A model generated the notes under the pieces. That model was not told the origin of the DNA. It saw only the letters and a list, made by a program, of their open reading frames with translations, and ran no database searches. This document shows, piece by piece, positions 56,500-64,000 of a stretch of 64,000 bases of DNA. The stretch spans positions 2,294,001 through 2,358,000 of the forward strand of contig NZ_AP024852.1 of assembly GCF_024346715.1 (NCBI RefSeq). The letters are read 5' to 3'. How positions within the stretch are numbered: the first letter of the stretch is position 1; each line of letters opens with the position of its first letter. This DNA comes from Photobacterium swingsii. Its GTDB lineage: Bacteria > Pseudomonadota > Gammaproteobacteria > Enterobacterales > Vibrionaceae. The translations under genes were made by a program, and so were the position numbers.

Positions 56500-57471
56500 T
56501 TAGCTAATATCCAATTCTTCGCACTGCACTTCAACCATCAGATTATCTAACAAGTAGTTGTTCACTAATTCTTCAACATACTCAGGCACAAGTCCCTCTT
56601 GACTATTGAAAAACTCTCCCTCATATCTCAAGTCATCGAGCCAGGCGTGAATATCTTGCTCCGCTCGGTAAGCATACCCTGGCTTGAACTTCCATGCTTT
56701 AAGAATGTGAAACTTGAGTGGTGTTAGATTAAGATTCCCTGCCAACTGCTTAGATCTGTTCTCTAAGTTTTCACTGAAGCCAATTTTAACAACGTCGAAA
56801 ATAGCCTCATCGTTATTCATTTTGTTGATATACTCGCCAACATAAAGGTACGCTGGCTGCATCTCCTTATATTCACCAGATTCAATCATCTTTCCGATGA
56901 TCATGGCGAATGCTCTAGCTGGTAAATGTCCCTGTTGTACTAACTCCCTCAGCTCTTCGCGGTACTTCTCAATTACTTTTTGGTCAATTGGACTGCTTTG
57001 CTTGATCTCCTTCCAGTAATCAGCAACTTTATACTTGGCTTCTTCCCTCGAAATTTTCTTAGGCTTGGTCTCTCGTTCCTTTTTTTTCATTTTGACTAAG
57101 TTAATGTGCTTGCCAAAATCTAGCTCGATATCGCTCCAATTAGAAAAGGTTTTGATCTTCTCCCTCTCTTGTTCGGGATTCACTAACCCATAGATTCCTG
57201 TGCCACATTCACCGTGTTGTGCATCCACGACTAAAGCACCTAGATGAGGGCACCCCTGAGACTTGGTAAACTCCCAGATCGTACCAAGTCGACGCCCCAC
57301 ATGGCGATGGTGAAAGGTTTTAACTGGTTTCAGATGAGGGTGTCTTGCCTTCACTTCTTCAACTATATCACCATAGGTGATTCGAGGATCAGACAAGGTA
57401 ACCCGCTCAATGAGGATAGGAAAAATCAGCTCCGCAAAAAGAATATCAAGATCAGTAATGTGTCCAGACAT
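56500..57471 (-). CDS. GIY-YIG nuclease domain protein (T5orf172/MUG113 type)
   Basis: 323 residues from the ATG at 57471 (MSGHITDLD); a frame start 5 codons upstream lacks support. The N-terminal part (about 1-110) is small and globular with VDAQHGECGTGIYGLV; a charged helical linker rich in Lys/Glu follows (about 125-200). The C-terminal part (about 215-310) is GIY-YIG-like: YLYVGEYI, VVKIGFSENLENRSKQL and a late YRAEQDIHAWL. GIY-YIG domains of this kind are found in phage and mobile-element proteins and cut DNA. It lies downstream of the zinc peptidase gene on the same strand. Function unknown. Confidence 0.7.
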   Translation of the reverse strand: MSGHITDLDILFAELIFPILIERVTLSDPRITYGDIVEEVKARHPHLKPVKTFHHRHVGRRLGTIWEFTKSQGCPHLGALVVDAQHGECGTGIYGLVNPEQEREKIKTFSNWSDIELDFGKHINLVKMKKKERETKPKKISREEAKYKVADYWKEIKQSSPIDQKVIEKYREELRELVQQGHLPARAFAMIIGKMIESGEYKEMQPAYLYVGEYINKMNNDEAIFDVVKIGFSENLENRSKQLAGNLNLTPLKFHILKAWKFKPGYAYRAEQDIHAWLDDLRYEGEFFNSQEGLVPEYVEELVNNYLLDNLMVEVQCEELDIS

Positions 57472-57610
57472 AATCAGCATCCACATCTAGTTTATCAATA
57501 GCTATGCAACCAATACTACTACATGTAAATTCTAGGTATAACTATATAAATCAAAACATAAAAAGTAATCGTGATGTTCTAAATCACCTCACTCAAAGCC
57601 AAAAATTCTC

Positions 57611-58348
57611 TCATTCGCCCCCATCCAATATCTCGACCATGTGAAGACCATAAATGCCGACCAACTCGCGGTATAACTTAGGATAGTCGTTGTAGATTGC
57701 TGCCGGGTTAGTAAAAAACAACTCAGATAATACTGCGAAGTACTCTTCGGGCGGATGGAACATAATCTCATCATGAGTGTTGACATGGTCAACTATCTCA
57801 CCCAGTGGTGTCGCACAATCTGGGACTATATCGCCCTGTTGCGACTTAATATTGTCAAGGTAGACCTCATAGGCCTCACGCAGTACTGCAGTACTGCCTG
57901 ACAGACCATACAAATGATCGAGAATATGGGCGAACTCATGAACAATCAGATTTTGCCCCTCGGTGATTTCAATCGACTCCTTCAAACAAGGCCTGGCGCT
58001 CAATCGCACCGTTGAAGTCTCATACGCATCACCATCAACCTGCAAATCGTCAGAACAAATGTGGATCCATTTTACGGAAGAGAAATAATCTGTTTGCTGA
58101 GCCCCACCCACCAGAGCTGCATTGGCCGCGATTACCATCAGTAAAGTTTCCCTATCTTCAATCTTGATATCAGGACTGACCAGCACCGTCTTACCGTTAT
58201 AAAATTCGTTTACGAAATGACAAATGATCCGTTGCTGCTCATTCGAGAAAAACGGATATAGCGCCATTGAGGACAGCAGGGTGCCGTGAATATTCTCAAA
58301 CCTGTTCTTTGCCTTCTTACCTTTATTCTTGCTTTTGCTAAAAAACAT
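57611..58348 (-). CDS. MtfA-like zinc peptidase
   Basis: 245 residues with the HEFAH zinc motif at 137-141 (LIVHEFAHILDHLYG) and conserved surroundings such as FSNEQQRIICHFVNEFY and EYFAVLSELFF, as in MtfA/DgsA anti-repressor-type M90 peptidases. E. coli MtfA inactivates the glucose repressor Mlc and has aminopeptidase activity. Here it lies in a defence island next to a GIY-YIG nuclease, so it may be a diverged relative with another target. The start ATG at 58348 follows a GGGTGAGTT ribosome site. No signal peptide, so cytoplasmic. Confidence 0.78.
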   Translation of the reverse strand: MFFSKSKNKGKKAKNRFENIHGTLLSSMALYPFFSNEQQRIICHFVNEFYNGKTVLVSPDIKIEDRETLLMVIAANAALVGGAQQTDYFSSVKWIHICSDDLQVDGDAYETSTVRLSARPCLKESIEITEGQNLIVHEFAHILDHLYGLSGSTAVLREAYEVYLDNIKSQQGDIVPDCATPLGEIVDHVNTHDEIMFHPPEEYFAVLSELFFTNPAAIYNDYPKLYRELVGIYGLHMVEILDGGE

Positions 58349-58743
58349 GCCAACTCACCCTATAAACAACTTAAACATTAACTAATTACAAGCATACCAT
58401 TCTTGAGTGTGGAAGCTCTGCCAGGCAAAGTAGCCAGTTAACTTTGAGCTACTGCATTTAATGTCAAAGTGGCAGAGCCGTTTACGTGCACTAACATGTA
58501 TAATGCATGTAAACATAGATCACGCATCCCCAATTAAAGTGTCAATATCCCGTACAGTTCTTTCTGACTCTTGCTGAGTCTCTAATCAAATATTGTTGAT
58601 ATCTTAAAATAATTACATTTATACCTGAAGGCGGTTGTACAAATCACCATTTCTGAACATTGCCTTCTCTTCCCCAGTTGAATCAAGTGGATATGTTTAA
58701 TTCATTACTGAAGCAATCAGCTCGAGCGAGAATTCGTAAATAC
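58349..58743. other. non-coding gap with a nested palindrome
   Basis: Between the zinc peptidase gene and the small membrane gene. It holds GCTCTGCCA (58415-58423) paired with TGGCAGAGC (58470-58478), and inside it AGTAGC paired with GCTACT. The structure could form a branched hairpin in RNA or single-stranded DNA. No coding frame of interest. Confidence 0.5.
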
Positions 58744-58968
58744 TCAATACTTAACATTGACCTTAATCGAAAATTTGCCCTGCACAATATAAGCAACCAC
58801 TATGACTCCAACAGCGTTAAAGAAGCTCAACTCAGGCAAGGCTGGGTGAATACTGGACACCAAGCTATTCCACACAAATACGAGAATCACTGAGTTGACG
58901 ATAATATTGATGCTCATGACAACAATGCTCGTCATGCCCAATGCTATTAACGCCTCTTTAAATTTCAT
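58744..58968 (-). CDS. small membrane protein of unknown function
   Basis: 74 residues from ATG 58968, chosen because GAGGA lies 5 bases before it; the open frame starts 4 codons earlier with GTG. Two hydrophobic segments (about residues 6-33 and 51-64), basic ends (MKFKEAL and KFSIKVNVKY). It lies between the zinc peptidase and the LexA-controlled pair. Its size and form would suit a membrane effector or anti-toxin-like protein, but nothing in the sequence proves it. Confidence 0.5.
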   Translation of the reverse strand: MKFKEALIALGMTSIVVMSINIIVNSVILVFVWNSLVSSIHPALPELSFFNAVGVIVVAYIVQGKFSIKVNVKY

Positions 58969-59025
58969 CTTTTTCCTCACTTCGTATGTAGTAGGAATAT
59001 GTGAGAGTGATTACTTCTTTCACTT

Positions 59026-59424
59026 CTACAGCCTCTTCAATCCTTCCTGGCATTTAACCTGTTTCAGCAGTTGTTGCCAAAAGTCATCAATAGTTTCTCG
59101 TGCATCATCGTCATCAACAAATGAATACGAAAACTGAACCTTCGAAGGTTGAAACCCACCACAACAGGTCTGGTGTACACACAGTTGAAATGCAAATTGA
59201 AGGCTAAATAAATCAGACTGCTTAGGTAATGAATACATAAACCGTCGAGTCTCCTCCTCTCGAGAAAAGGCGATTGTCAAAGCTAACAATCGAAAACAGC
59301 ACCAATGAGTAATGAGCGTACTTTGGCTTACGTAAAGACCGTACTCATGCATGACAAGCGTTAACTCGAAACCGGCAGGTACTCTTAGCTCATGCTCAAG
59401 ATTTAAAATATTTGGTACGTCCAT
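59026..59424 (-). CDS. unknown protein behind a LexA box
   Basis: 132 residues from ATG 59424, chosen since CGGAGG lies 8 bases before it; a frame start at 59454 would use TTG without support. The sequence has seven Cys (HWCCF, LCVHQTCCGG, KCQ) and few other marks; no domain is recognised. It is divergent from the 81-residue gene, and the LexA-type site at 59467-59486 sits 43 bp before its start, so it is probably DNA-damage induced. Function not known. Confidence 0.6.
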   Translation of the reverse strand: MDVPNILNLEHELRVPAGFELTLVMHEYGLYVSQSTLITHWCCFRLLALTIAFSREEETRRFMYSLPKQSDLFSLQFAFQLCVHQTCCGGFQPSKVQFSYSFVDDDDARETIDDFWQQLLKQVKCQEGLKRL

Positions 59425-59466
59425 CCCGACAGCCTCCGAATTGTTATTTTTCAATCTATAACTCTA

Positions 59467-59486
59467 TACTGTATAAAAACACAGTA
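59467..59486. promoter_or_regulatory. LexA (SOS) box between divergent genes
   Basis: TACTGTATAAAAACACAGTA matches the LexA consensus TACTGTATATAAAAACAGTA in its CTGT-N8-ACAG core and flanks. It lies 43 bp before the left gene and 28 bp before the right gene, so it can repress both. This is one of the best matches to the consensus one can expect. Confidence 0.85.
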
Positions 59487-59513
59487 TAGAGTAAATTCTG
59501 AGGTTGCATCGAA

Positions 59514-59759
59514 ATGGCTAGATATCATAACCATAAAATCAGGCTTACTCCTCGCTACATCGAGGCACTTCATGAACTGATTGAAGCCGAGCTAGAAATG
59601 ATGAAAGAGCAAGATAAAGACTATAGCGAGTGCTGGTCTTGGGGTATCTGCACCGTCGGCAATTTTTCAAAACCAAACCATCTTTATCTTACATTTGGTG
59701 ATGAGGAGTCCAGGCCAAAGGGAATGAGCAGGAATACCTGTGTCCGGGAAGACTGCTAA
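59514..59759 (+). CDS. small unknown protein, LexA-controlled
   Basis: 81 residues, soluble and charged, with a helical N-terminal half (TPRYIEALHELIEAELEMMKEQ) and a C-terminal part ending RNTCVREDC. No domain is recognised. It begins 28 bp after the LexA box and has a GAGG sequence 11 bases before the ATG. It may be the first gene of a short operon with the 127-residue protein and the primase-helicase, with 89 and 36-bp gaps. Confidence 0.6.
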   Translation: MARYHNHKIRLTPRYIEALHELIEAELEMMKEQDKDYSECWSWGICTVGNFSKPNHLYLTFGDEESRPKGMSRNTCVREDC

Positions 59760-59848
59760 CAACACTCGTCTACGGTTGCTCTAGATCGTCCGGCTCCACA
59801 CTTGCTCATAAAATTAATATGTTAGCCATAATTAAGTGAGGCTCTCAC

Positions 59849-60232
59849 ATGAAACATATCGTTCTAAACCGGATAAAAACACCAGACGGCACAATTTTGA
59901 TTAGCAGACATCGACACGATTATGTCACTCACATTGATGACAACGGAGAAACCTATATGGTAGATGGCGGGACTGACTATCTACGACGCAACGTTAATAC
60001 CGAGCCATTTGAGGAGCAATCTGTCTACGCTGACGCACCTCACAATGAAATCCGACAAGGTTTCTATTGGGGAACAAGAGGCAAAGAAGGTAATCAGCCT
60101 GTCGAATTTAAACCTTTAAAGGAGCTCGATACCGATCACATTGAAGCCATTATTCGGACTCAAACCCGTCAGCCTGGCTGGAGAATTGAAATTTTCAAAG
60201 CTGAATTGGCATTTCGCAAGAAAAGCAGTTAA
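59849..60232 (+). CDS. unknown protein upstream of the primase-helicase
   Basis: 127 residues, soluble, with GAGG 7 bases before the ATG. Sequence features are a His-rich N-terminal part (SRHRHDYVTHIDDNGETYMVDGG) and a C-terminal LDTDHIEAIIRTQTRQPGWRIEIFKAELAFR. Similar small proteins are seen near mobile-element genes as I recall, but no function is known. It sits in the same direction and close to the helicase gene. Confidence 0.6.
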   Translation: MKHIVLNRIKTPDGTILISRHRHDYVTHIDDNGETYMVDGGTDYLRRNVNTEPFEEQSVYADAPHNEIRQGFYWGTRGKEGNQPVEFKPLKELDTDHIEAIIRTQTRQPGWRIEIFKAELAFRKKSS

Positions 60233-60268
60233 ACATGGTAACTAAGTTAAAAATTTGAGGTGCCTCAA

Positions 60269-62617
60269 TTGCCTGATATTACTAATCGAGACCTTCTATC
60301 ATCAGAACTTGAGGCGATTGACATTCGTCTGCGGCAACTTGATGCTGAAAAGCAAAAACTATTAGCTCATAAACAAGAGTTGTTAAAACAACAAAATCTA
60401 CCACCACCAACCCCTTCAATGACTCCTGAACAAAAGATCGCAATTTTTGCCGACCTGTTTAAAGGAAGAGCTGATATTTATGCGATACGATGGGAAAACG
60501 GCACGGGTCGAAATGGCTACTCATTAGCATGTGATAACGAATGGAAGAACGGAGTATGTGCAAAACCCAAGGTGAAGTGTGGAGAATGTCCAAACCAGCA
60601 ATTTAAGCCCATCACCAATCAAACACTTTACGATCATCTCTCCGGAAAAATAGTCGTAGGACTTTACCCTCTTTGTAAAAACAGTCGCTCTCATCTCCTT
60701 GCTATCGATTTTGATAAGTCCGATTGGCAAGAGTCCATTCAAGCAACATCTAAAGCATGTTTAGCTTATGATATTCCTCATGCCATTGAGATTTCCCGCT
60801 CAGGAAATGGCGCACATTTGTGGGTGTTTTTCTCTGAACCAATATCGGCAAAAACGATCCGCCAACTTGGCTTTTTGATACTCGATAAAGCCATGGAAAT
60901 TCAACCATCGCTTTCTTTTGATTCTTACGACAGGCTGTTTCCAAACCAGGATGTGATGCCTGAAGGAGGATTTGGTAACCTGATAGCACTACCCCTACAG
61001 CTAAAATCCAGAAACCATGGCTTCAGCGTGTTTGTGGATGAAAATTTAAACCCCCAACTCGATCAATGGGACTTCTTATCAAAGATCAGACGTTTTTCAC
61101 AACAGCAAGTACTCAAAATCGTGGAGTCATACCAATCAACCACTAAAGAAGCATTTGAACTCACTGATCCATGGGACACAAATAAGCCTATTACCCAAAG
61201 CTTAATTCCTAACTGCCCTGACTCCATAGAAGTGACATTAGCAAATCATATTTATATACCAACCGAACCATTACCTTCCCCGGTAATCACCAACCTAAAA
61301 CGAGTAGCAAGCTTTTCAAATCCAACATTCTTTAAAACACAAGCACTGCGATTTTCTACACATGGTATCCCTCGCTATATCAGCTGTGCTCATATTGAAA
61401 AAGGCTATTTGTCCCTTCCTAGGGGATGCTTTGATGAAGTTCGATCCCTTCTAGATAGCCAAAAGATCAATGTCATCTTCAATGAAAAAAGAACCGTCGG
61501 ACAGCCACTAGACCACATCAAATTCCTAGGCTCACTCAGAGAAGAGCAGCAAACTGCCGTTGATGCCATGGCATCTCATGATACTGGTATTTTGCACGCA
61601 CCAACGGCTTTCGGGAAAACTGTTGCCGCAATTGGTTTAATCGAAAAACGAAAAGTAAATACACTCATTTTAACCCACAGCAGACAACTGCTAGACCAAT
61701 GGAAAGATCGAATCCTCTCATTTACATCAGGTATTGATGTCGGCGTGTATGGCGGAGGTAAGAAAAAGCCAACAGGACAGATCGATATTGCTACCTATCA
61801 AAGTCTAATTAACAAACGTGATAACACCATATCAGAACTAACCCACCAATATGGCCAAGTGATCATCGACGAATGTCACCACATTTCAGCGCCAAGATAT
61901 GAGATGGTAATCAATGAAGTAAATGCTAAATACGTACATGGACTAACAGCTACACCAGACCGGCAAGATGGACATCAAAAGATCATGTTTATGCTAGCAG
62001 GCCCAGTAAGGCATAAAGTCATTTCAAGCCATACCAATTATTTTACTCAAACCGTCCACATAAAACATATACACAACCAACCACCGCCAGAACTCAGTGA
62101 AATAGAAAAACGACCACACATCGCTTCCGTCTATCATTGGATTATGGAGAATCATGGGAGAAACCAACAGATCATAAGTGATGTGACTGAAGCAATTAAA
62201 GCTGGTCGCCACCCACTACTTCTGACAGAACGAAGGGAGCATGCCAATTTACTCTTAAATCTATTAGAGGCCCAAAAGTTAAGCGCCGTAGTGCTTCGAG
62301 GAGCGATGAAAGCCAAAGAGCGAGAAGACGCAAATGATAAATTACAAGATGCTCAAGTAATCGTAGCGACAGGTAAATACATCGGTGAAGGCTTCGACCT
62401 TCCTCGCCTTGACACATTATTTCTTACGATGCCTATTTCCTGGCGGGGCTCACTTGCCCAATATGCAGGCCGTATTCATCGGCAATCCGATGGTAAACAC
62501 GACACTGTTATCTATGATTACGTGGATATCAAGTTACCAATGCTACAAAGAATGTTTGATAAAAGAGCCAAAAGTTACAAAGCCATGGGATATGAGATTG
62601 CCAATCAAAAAGAGTAA
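60269..62617 (+). CDS. primase-like (TOTE-type AEP) plus superfamily 2 helicase protein
   Basis: About 782 residues. The start is placed at TTG 60269, which has GAGG at 8 bases; an in-frame GTG 60260 overlaps that site. After a coiled-coil (about 5-45) come a Cys-rich zinc-like region (CDNEWKNGVCAKPKVKCGEC, about 90), a primase-like domain with LLAIDFDKSDW (D-x-D near 150) and SRSGNGAHLWVFF, and then a DEAD/DEAH-type helicase with APTAFGKT (Walker A, about 450), VIIDECHH (DECH box) and a C-terminal part ending QYAGRIHRQSDG (motif VI). This is the arrangement described for TOTE conflict-system proteins. It is likely to act on foreign or damaged DNA. Confidence 0.8.
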   Translation: MPDITNRDLLSSELEAIDIRLRQLDAEKQKLLAHKQELLKQQNLPPPTPSMTPEQKIAIFADLFKGRADIYAIRWENGTGRNGYSLACDNEWKNGVCAKPKVKCGECPNQQFKPITNQTLYDHLSGKIVVGLYPLCKNSRSHLLAIDFDKSDWQESIQATSKACLAYDIPHAIEISRSGNGAHLWVFFSEPISAKTIRQLGFLILDKAMEIQPSLSFDSYDRLFPNQDVMPEGGFGNLIALPLQLKSRNHGFSVFVDENLNPQLDQWDFLSKIRRFSQQQVLKIVESYQSTTKEAFELTDPWDTNKPITQSLIPNCPDSIEVTLANHIYIPTEPLPSPVITNLKRVASFSNPTFFKTQALRFSTHGIPRYISCAHIEKGYLSLPRGCFDEVRSLLDSQKINVIFNEKRTVGQPLDHIKFLGSLREEQQTAVDAMASHDTGILHAPTAFGKTVAAIGLIEKRKVNTLILTHSRQLLDQWKDRILSFTSGIDVGVYGGGKKKPTGQIDIATYQSLINKRDNTISELTHQYGQVIIDECHHISAPRYEMVINEVNAKYVHGLTATPDRQDGHQKIMFMLAGPVRHKVISSHTNYFTQTVHIKHIHNQPPPELSEIEKRPHIASVYHWIMENHGRNQQIISDVTEAIKAGRHPLLLTERREHANLLLNLLEAQKLSAVVLRGAMKAKEREDANDKLQDAQVIVATGKYIGEGFDLPRLDTLFLTMPISWRGSLAQYAGRIHRQSDGKHDTVIYDYVDIKLPMLQRMFDKRAKSYKAMGYEIANQKE

Positions 62618-63100
62618 AAGCGATTCTATTGTCAGGCTAGGTTCTGCTCCAGTGATACAACTTCTCCCAAACAAACCAGAGGACAGTCCGCCTCGTTCTG
62701 TCCCCATAGCTTAGCAACGCAATGTATATGTACCTGATTGTTTCGCTGAATACGCAAGCGCAAGAAATGTTCAATGCCACACAAGCACTAAACTATCATT
62801 TTTGGTGCGTTGACTACCTTTTTTTACTCATAAATTATCTAGCTTCTCACTGCTCTCTGTAATGTTAACTAAACCTAACATTAAGGACGTTTTTCGCTGT
62901 TAATGTTAGCTTTAGTTAACGTTAGCGTCTGGTGACCTCTCTTATTGAGCTTCTATCGCGTTAAGTGAAATATTTCGAACCTTGACGCCTGTTCTAGTTA
63001 TTACCTTCTAAGCCTGCTTTAATATGATATTGGTTGATAGTAAACTGCGCGCAAACCTCGTGATTAAGCACAGTGCAAGTACAAGCTAGGACATTATTTT
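62618..63100. other. non-coding gap upstream of zorA
   Basis: No gene supported. It contains the 25-bp inverted repeat at 62860-62924 and the promoter and leader region of zorA. Confidence 0.5.
62860..62924. repeat. 25-bp inverted repeat upstream of zorA
   Basis: Arms at 62860-62884 and 62900-62924 match as an inverted repeat at 23 of 25 positions around a 15-nt spacer. Each arm also has an inner TAATGTTA/TAACATTA-like palindrome. It lies about 180 bp before the zorA start and may be an operator or a structured RNA element. Confidence 0.6.
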
Positions 63101-64000
63101 ATGGGCACTAACTTACATGATGTGATGAACTTCATCACATCTACTCTTTTTATCTATGTTTACTGTGGCCTTATTGTCGTCATTGCAATTTGGTGTAGTG
63201 GAAGCTTTTGGTTCAGGTTTTCACCCGTCAAACGCTCATTGAAAAATGCACTTGAGAAAACTCAGTCAACCCCAAGAAACAAACTAGAGTTCCCCGAATA
63301 CTACTATGAACTAAGAGATTGGATGCACGCTGACCAATACCTGAAAGATTCATGGAGAGAGTTCGAGGAAACGTTGCTGCTTCCAGGAGAAGACTTTGAT
63401 GACGACAAAGAAGTCATCATGAATACCCACCTACCTTCTGTCTACTTTAACCAGAAAAATCTTCTTTTGCCCAATATCAACATGCGCTTCTACAACGCGT
63501 TACCAAACATCCTGACTGGCCTCGGTATAGTTGGTACATTTATAGGCCTTACTGTTGGTATATCTCTCGCAGCTCCAGGGTTAAACTCAAACAATATTAA
63601 TGATGCAAAAGAAGCACTTAACATACTTCTGGATGGCGCGTCACTTGCCTTTATTACATCGATCGTGGGGTTACTGACCTCACTATTATTCTCAACTTAT
63701 GAGAAAAAATACATCCACTTGTTCAATAGTAGTTGTCAAAAGCTAAATTCGGAACTGGATGCCCGAGTAGAGTATTTTTCAGCAGAACGGCTTGCGAGTA
63801 AGAACCTAGCTGAATCACAAAAGCAGTCCACAGCACTCCAATCCTTCGCAAATGACCTTGCTGTGTCTCTTGGCCAGGTAATAGAACAACATGTAACACA
63901 ACCAATGATCAAAGCCATCGATGAACTACGGAATGACCAAAAATCAGCAAGCGACGAAACCGTAACCAAAGTCATGGGTGAATTTGCAGATAAGATAGCC
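63101..64000 (+). CDS. zorA: Zorya system ZorA, 5' part (MotA/TolQ/ExbB family)
   Basis: The first 300 residues are present and the frame is open at the window end. Membrane segments lie at about 14-34, 133-155 and 176-199. The MotA-like core is visible in MRFYNALPNILTGLGIVGTFIGLTVGI and LLDGASLAFITSIVGLLTSLLFSTYEKK. After about residue 205 a long charged coiled-coil tail starts (ELDARVEYFSAERLASKN, AIDELRNDQ), which is what sets ZorA apart from MotA. ZorA with ZorB forms a proton-driven membrane motor that reacts to phage and activates ZorC/D or ZorE nucleases. The other zor genes lie beyond the window. ATG 63101 follows CTAGGA. Confidence 0.85.
   Translation, partial: MGTNLHDVMNFITSTLFIYVYCGLIVVIAIWCSGSFWFRFSPVKRSLKNALEKTQSTPRNKLEFPEYYYELRDWMHADQYLKDSWREFEETLLLPGEDFDDDKEVIMNTHLPSVYFNQKNLLLPNINMRFYNALPNILTGLGIVGTFIGLTVGISLAAPGLNSNNINDAKEALNILLDGASLAFITSIVGLLTSLLFSTYEKKYIHLFNSSCQKLNSELDARVEYFSAERLASKNLAESQKQSTALQSFANDLAVSLGQVIEQHVTQPMIKAIDELRNDQKSASDETVTKVMGEFADKIA

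Noticed and set aside
57571..57587. Small palindrome GTGAT...ATCAC as a possible operator or terminator
   Set aside because: Five-base arms are too short to separate from chance in AT-rich sequence.
62722..62860. A short frame of about 45 codons starting MYMYLIV before zorA
   Set aside because: No ribosome site, no promoter seen and no family; likely chance.

Overview
The window reads as a chromosomal segment of a marine gammaproteobacterium of the family Vibrionaceae, closest in feel to Photobacterium or Vibrio. The reasons are the three-gene norspermidine pathway with its fused aminotransferase/decarboxylase, a large M9 collagenase, a nirBD-nirC-cobA nitrite operon with an enterobacterial-style promoter, the uvrY-uvrC-pgsA order, and a tRNA operon made of repeated Gly-Leu-Cys units. 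The assignment rests on gene content and recognition of protein families; no database search was run. Layout, left part (1-8.8 kb): the end of a PTS IIC permease, then a sugar ABC transporter operon (binding protein, ATPase, permease) ending in a family 4 glycosidase, so probably uptake and hydrolysis of an alpha-galactoside-like sugar. A convergent secreted collagenase and an HTH regulator follow. From 9.3 to 17.3 kb come a small secreted metzincin-like peptidase, a minus-strand tRNA array (three Gly, three Leu, three Cys and one broken Gly), the nitrite reduction operon with FNR and NarL/NarP-type sites, and a lone tRNA-Cys whose promoter matches that of the array. From 17.4 to 24.4 kb lie a lipoprotein and the norspermidine operon; from 24.4 to 27.5 kb pgsA, uvrC and uvrY. 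From 28 to 31.4 kb is a complete ECF-type vitamin or precursor transporter (S, fused double ATPase, T) behind a long hairpin-rich leader. From 31.5 to 38 kb are a drug/metabolite exporter, a divergent MocR-type regulator, glutathione-dependent formaldehyde dehydrogenase, an NDH-2-like dehydrogenase and a dicarboxylate symporter. From 38 to 42.6 kb a likely Fur-controlled pair encodes DUF1566 lipoproteins, one fused to a di-haem cytochrome c peroxidase. A TetR regulator and a DUF1992 protein close the ordinary part. From about 44.6 kb to the right edge the window is a defence island with AT-rich, atypical genes: a trypsin-STAND ATPase with a ComEC-like metallo-beta-lactamase protein (AVAST-like), a Gabija pair (OLD/TOPRIM nuclease and UvrD-like helicase), an IS66 remnant, an AAA_13 ATPase with a zinc-hook-like CxxC and a PrrC/RloC-like tail, a GIY-YIG protein, an MtfA-like zinc peptidase, a LexA-box-controlled divergent pair of unknown small genes, a primase-like/superfamily 2 helicase protein, and the start of a Zorya system (ZorA) cut by the window end. 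The least described elements are the LexA-controlled small genes with the downstream primase-helicase, the trypsin-STAND/MBL pair, the AAA_13 protein, and the Fur-controlled DUF1566-peroxidase fusion.
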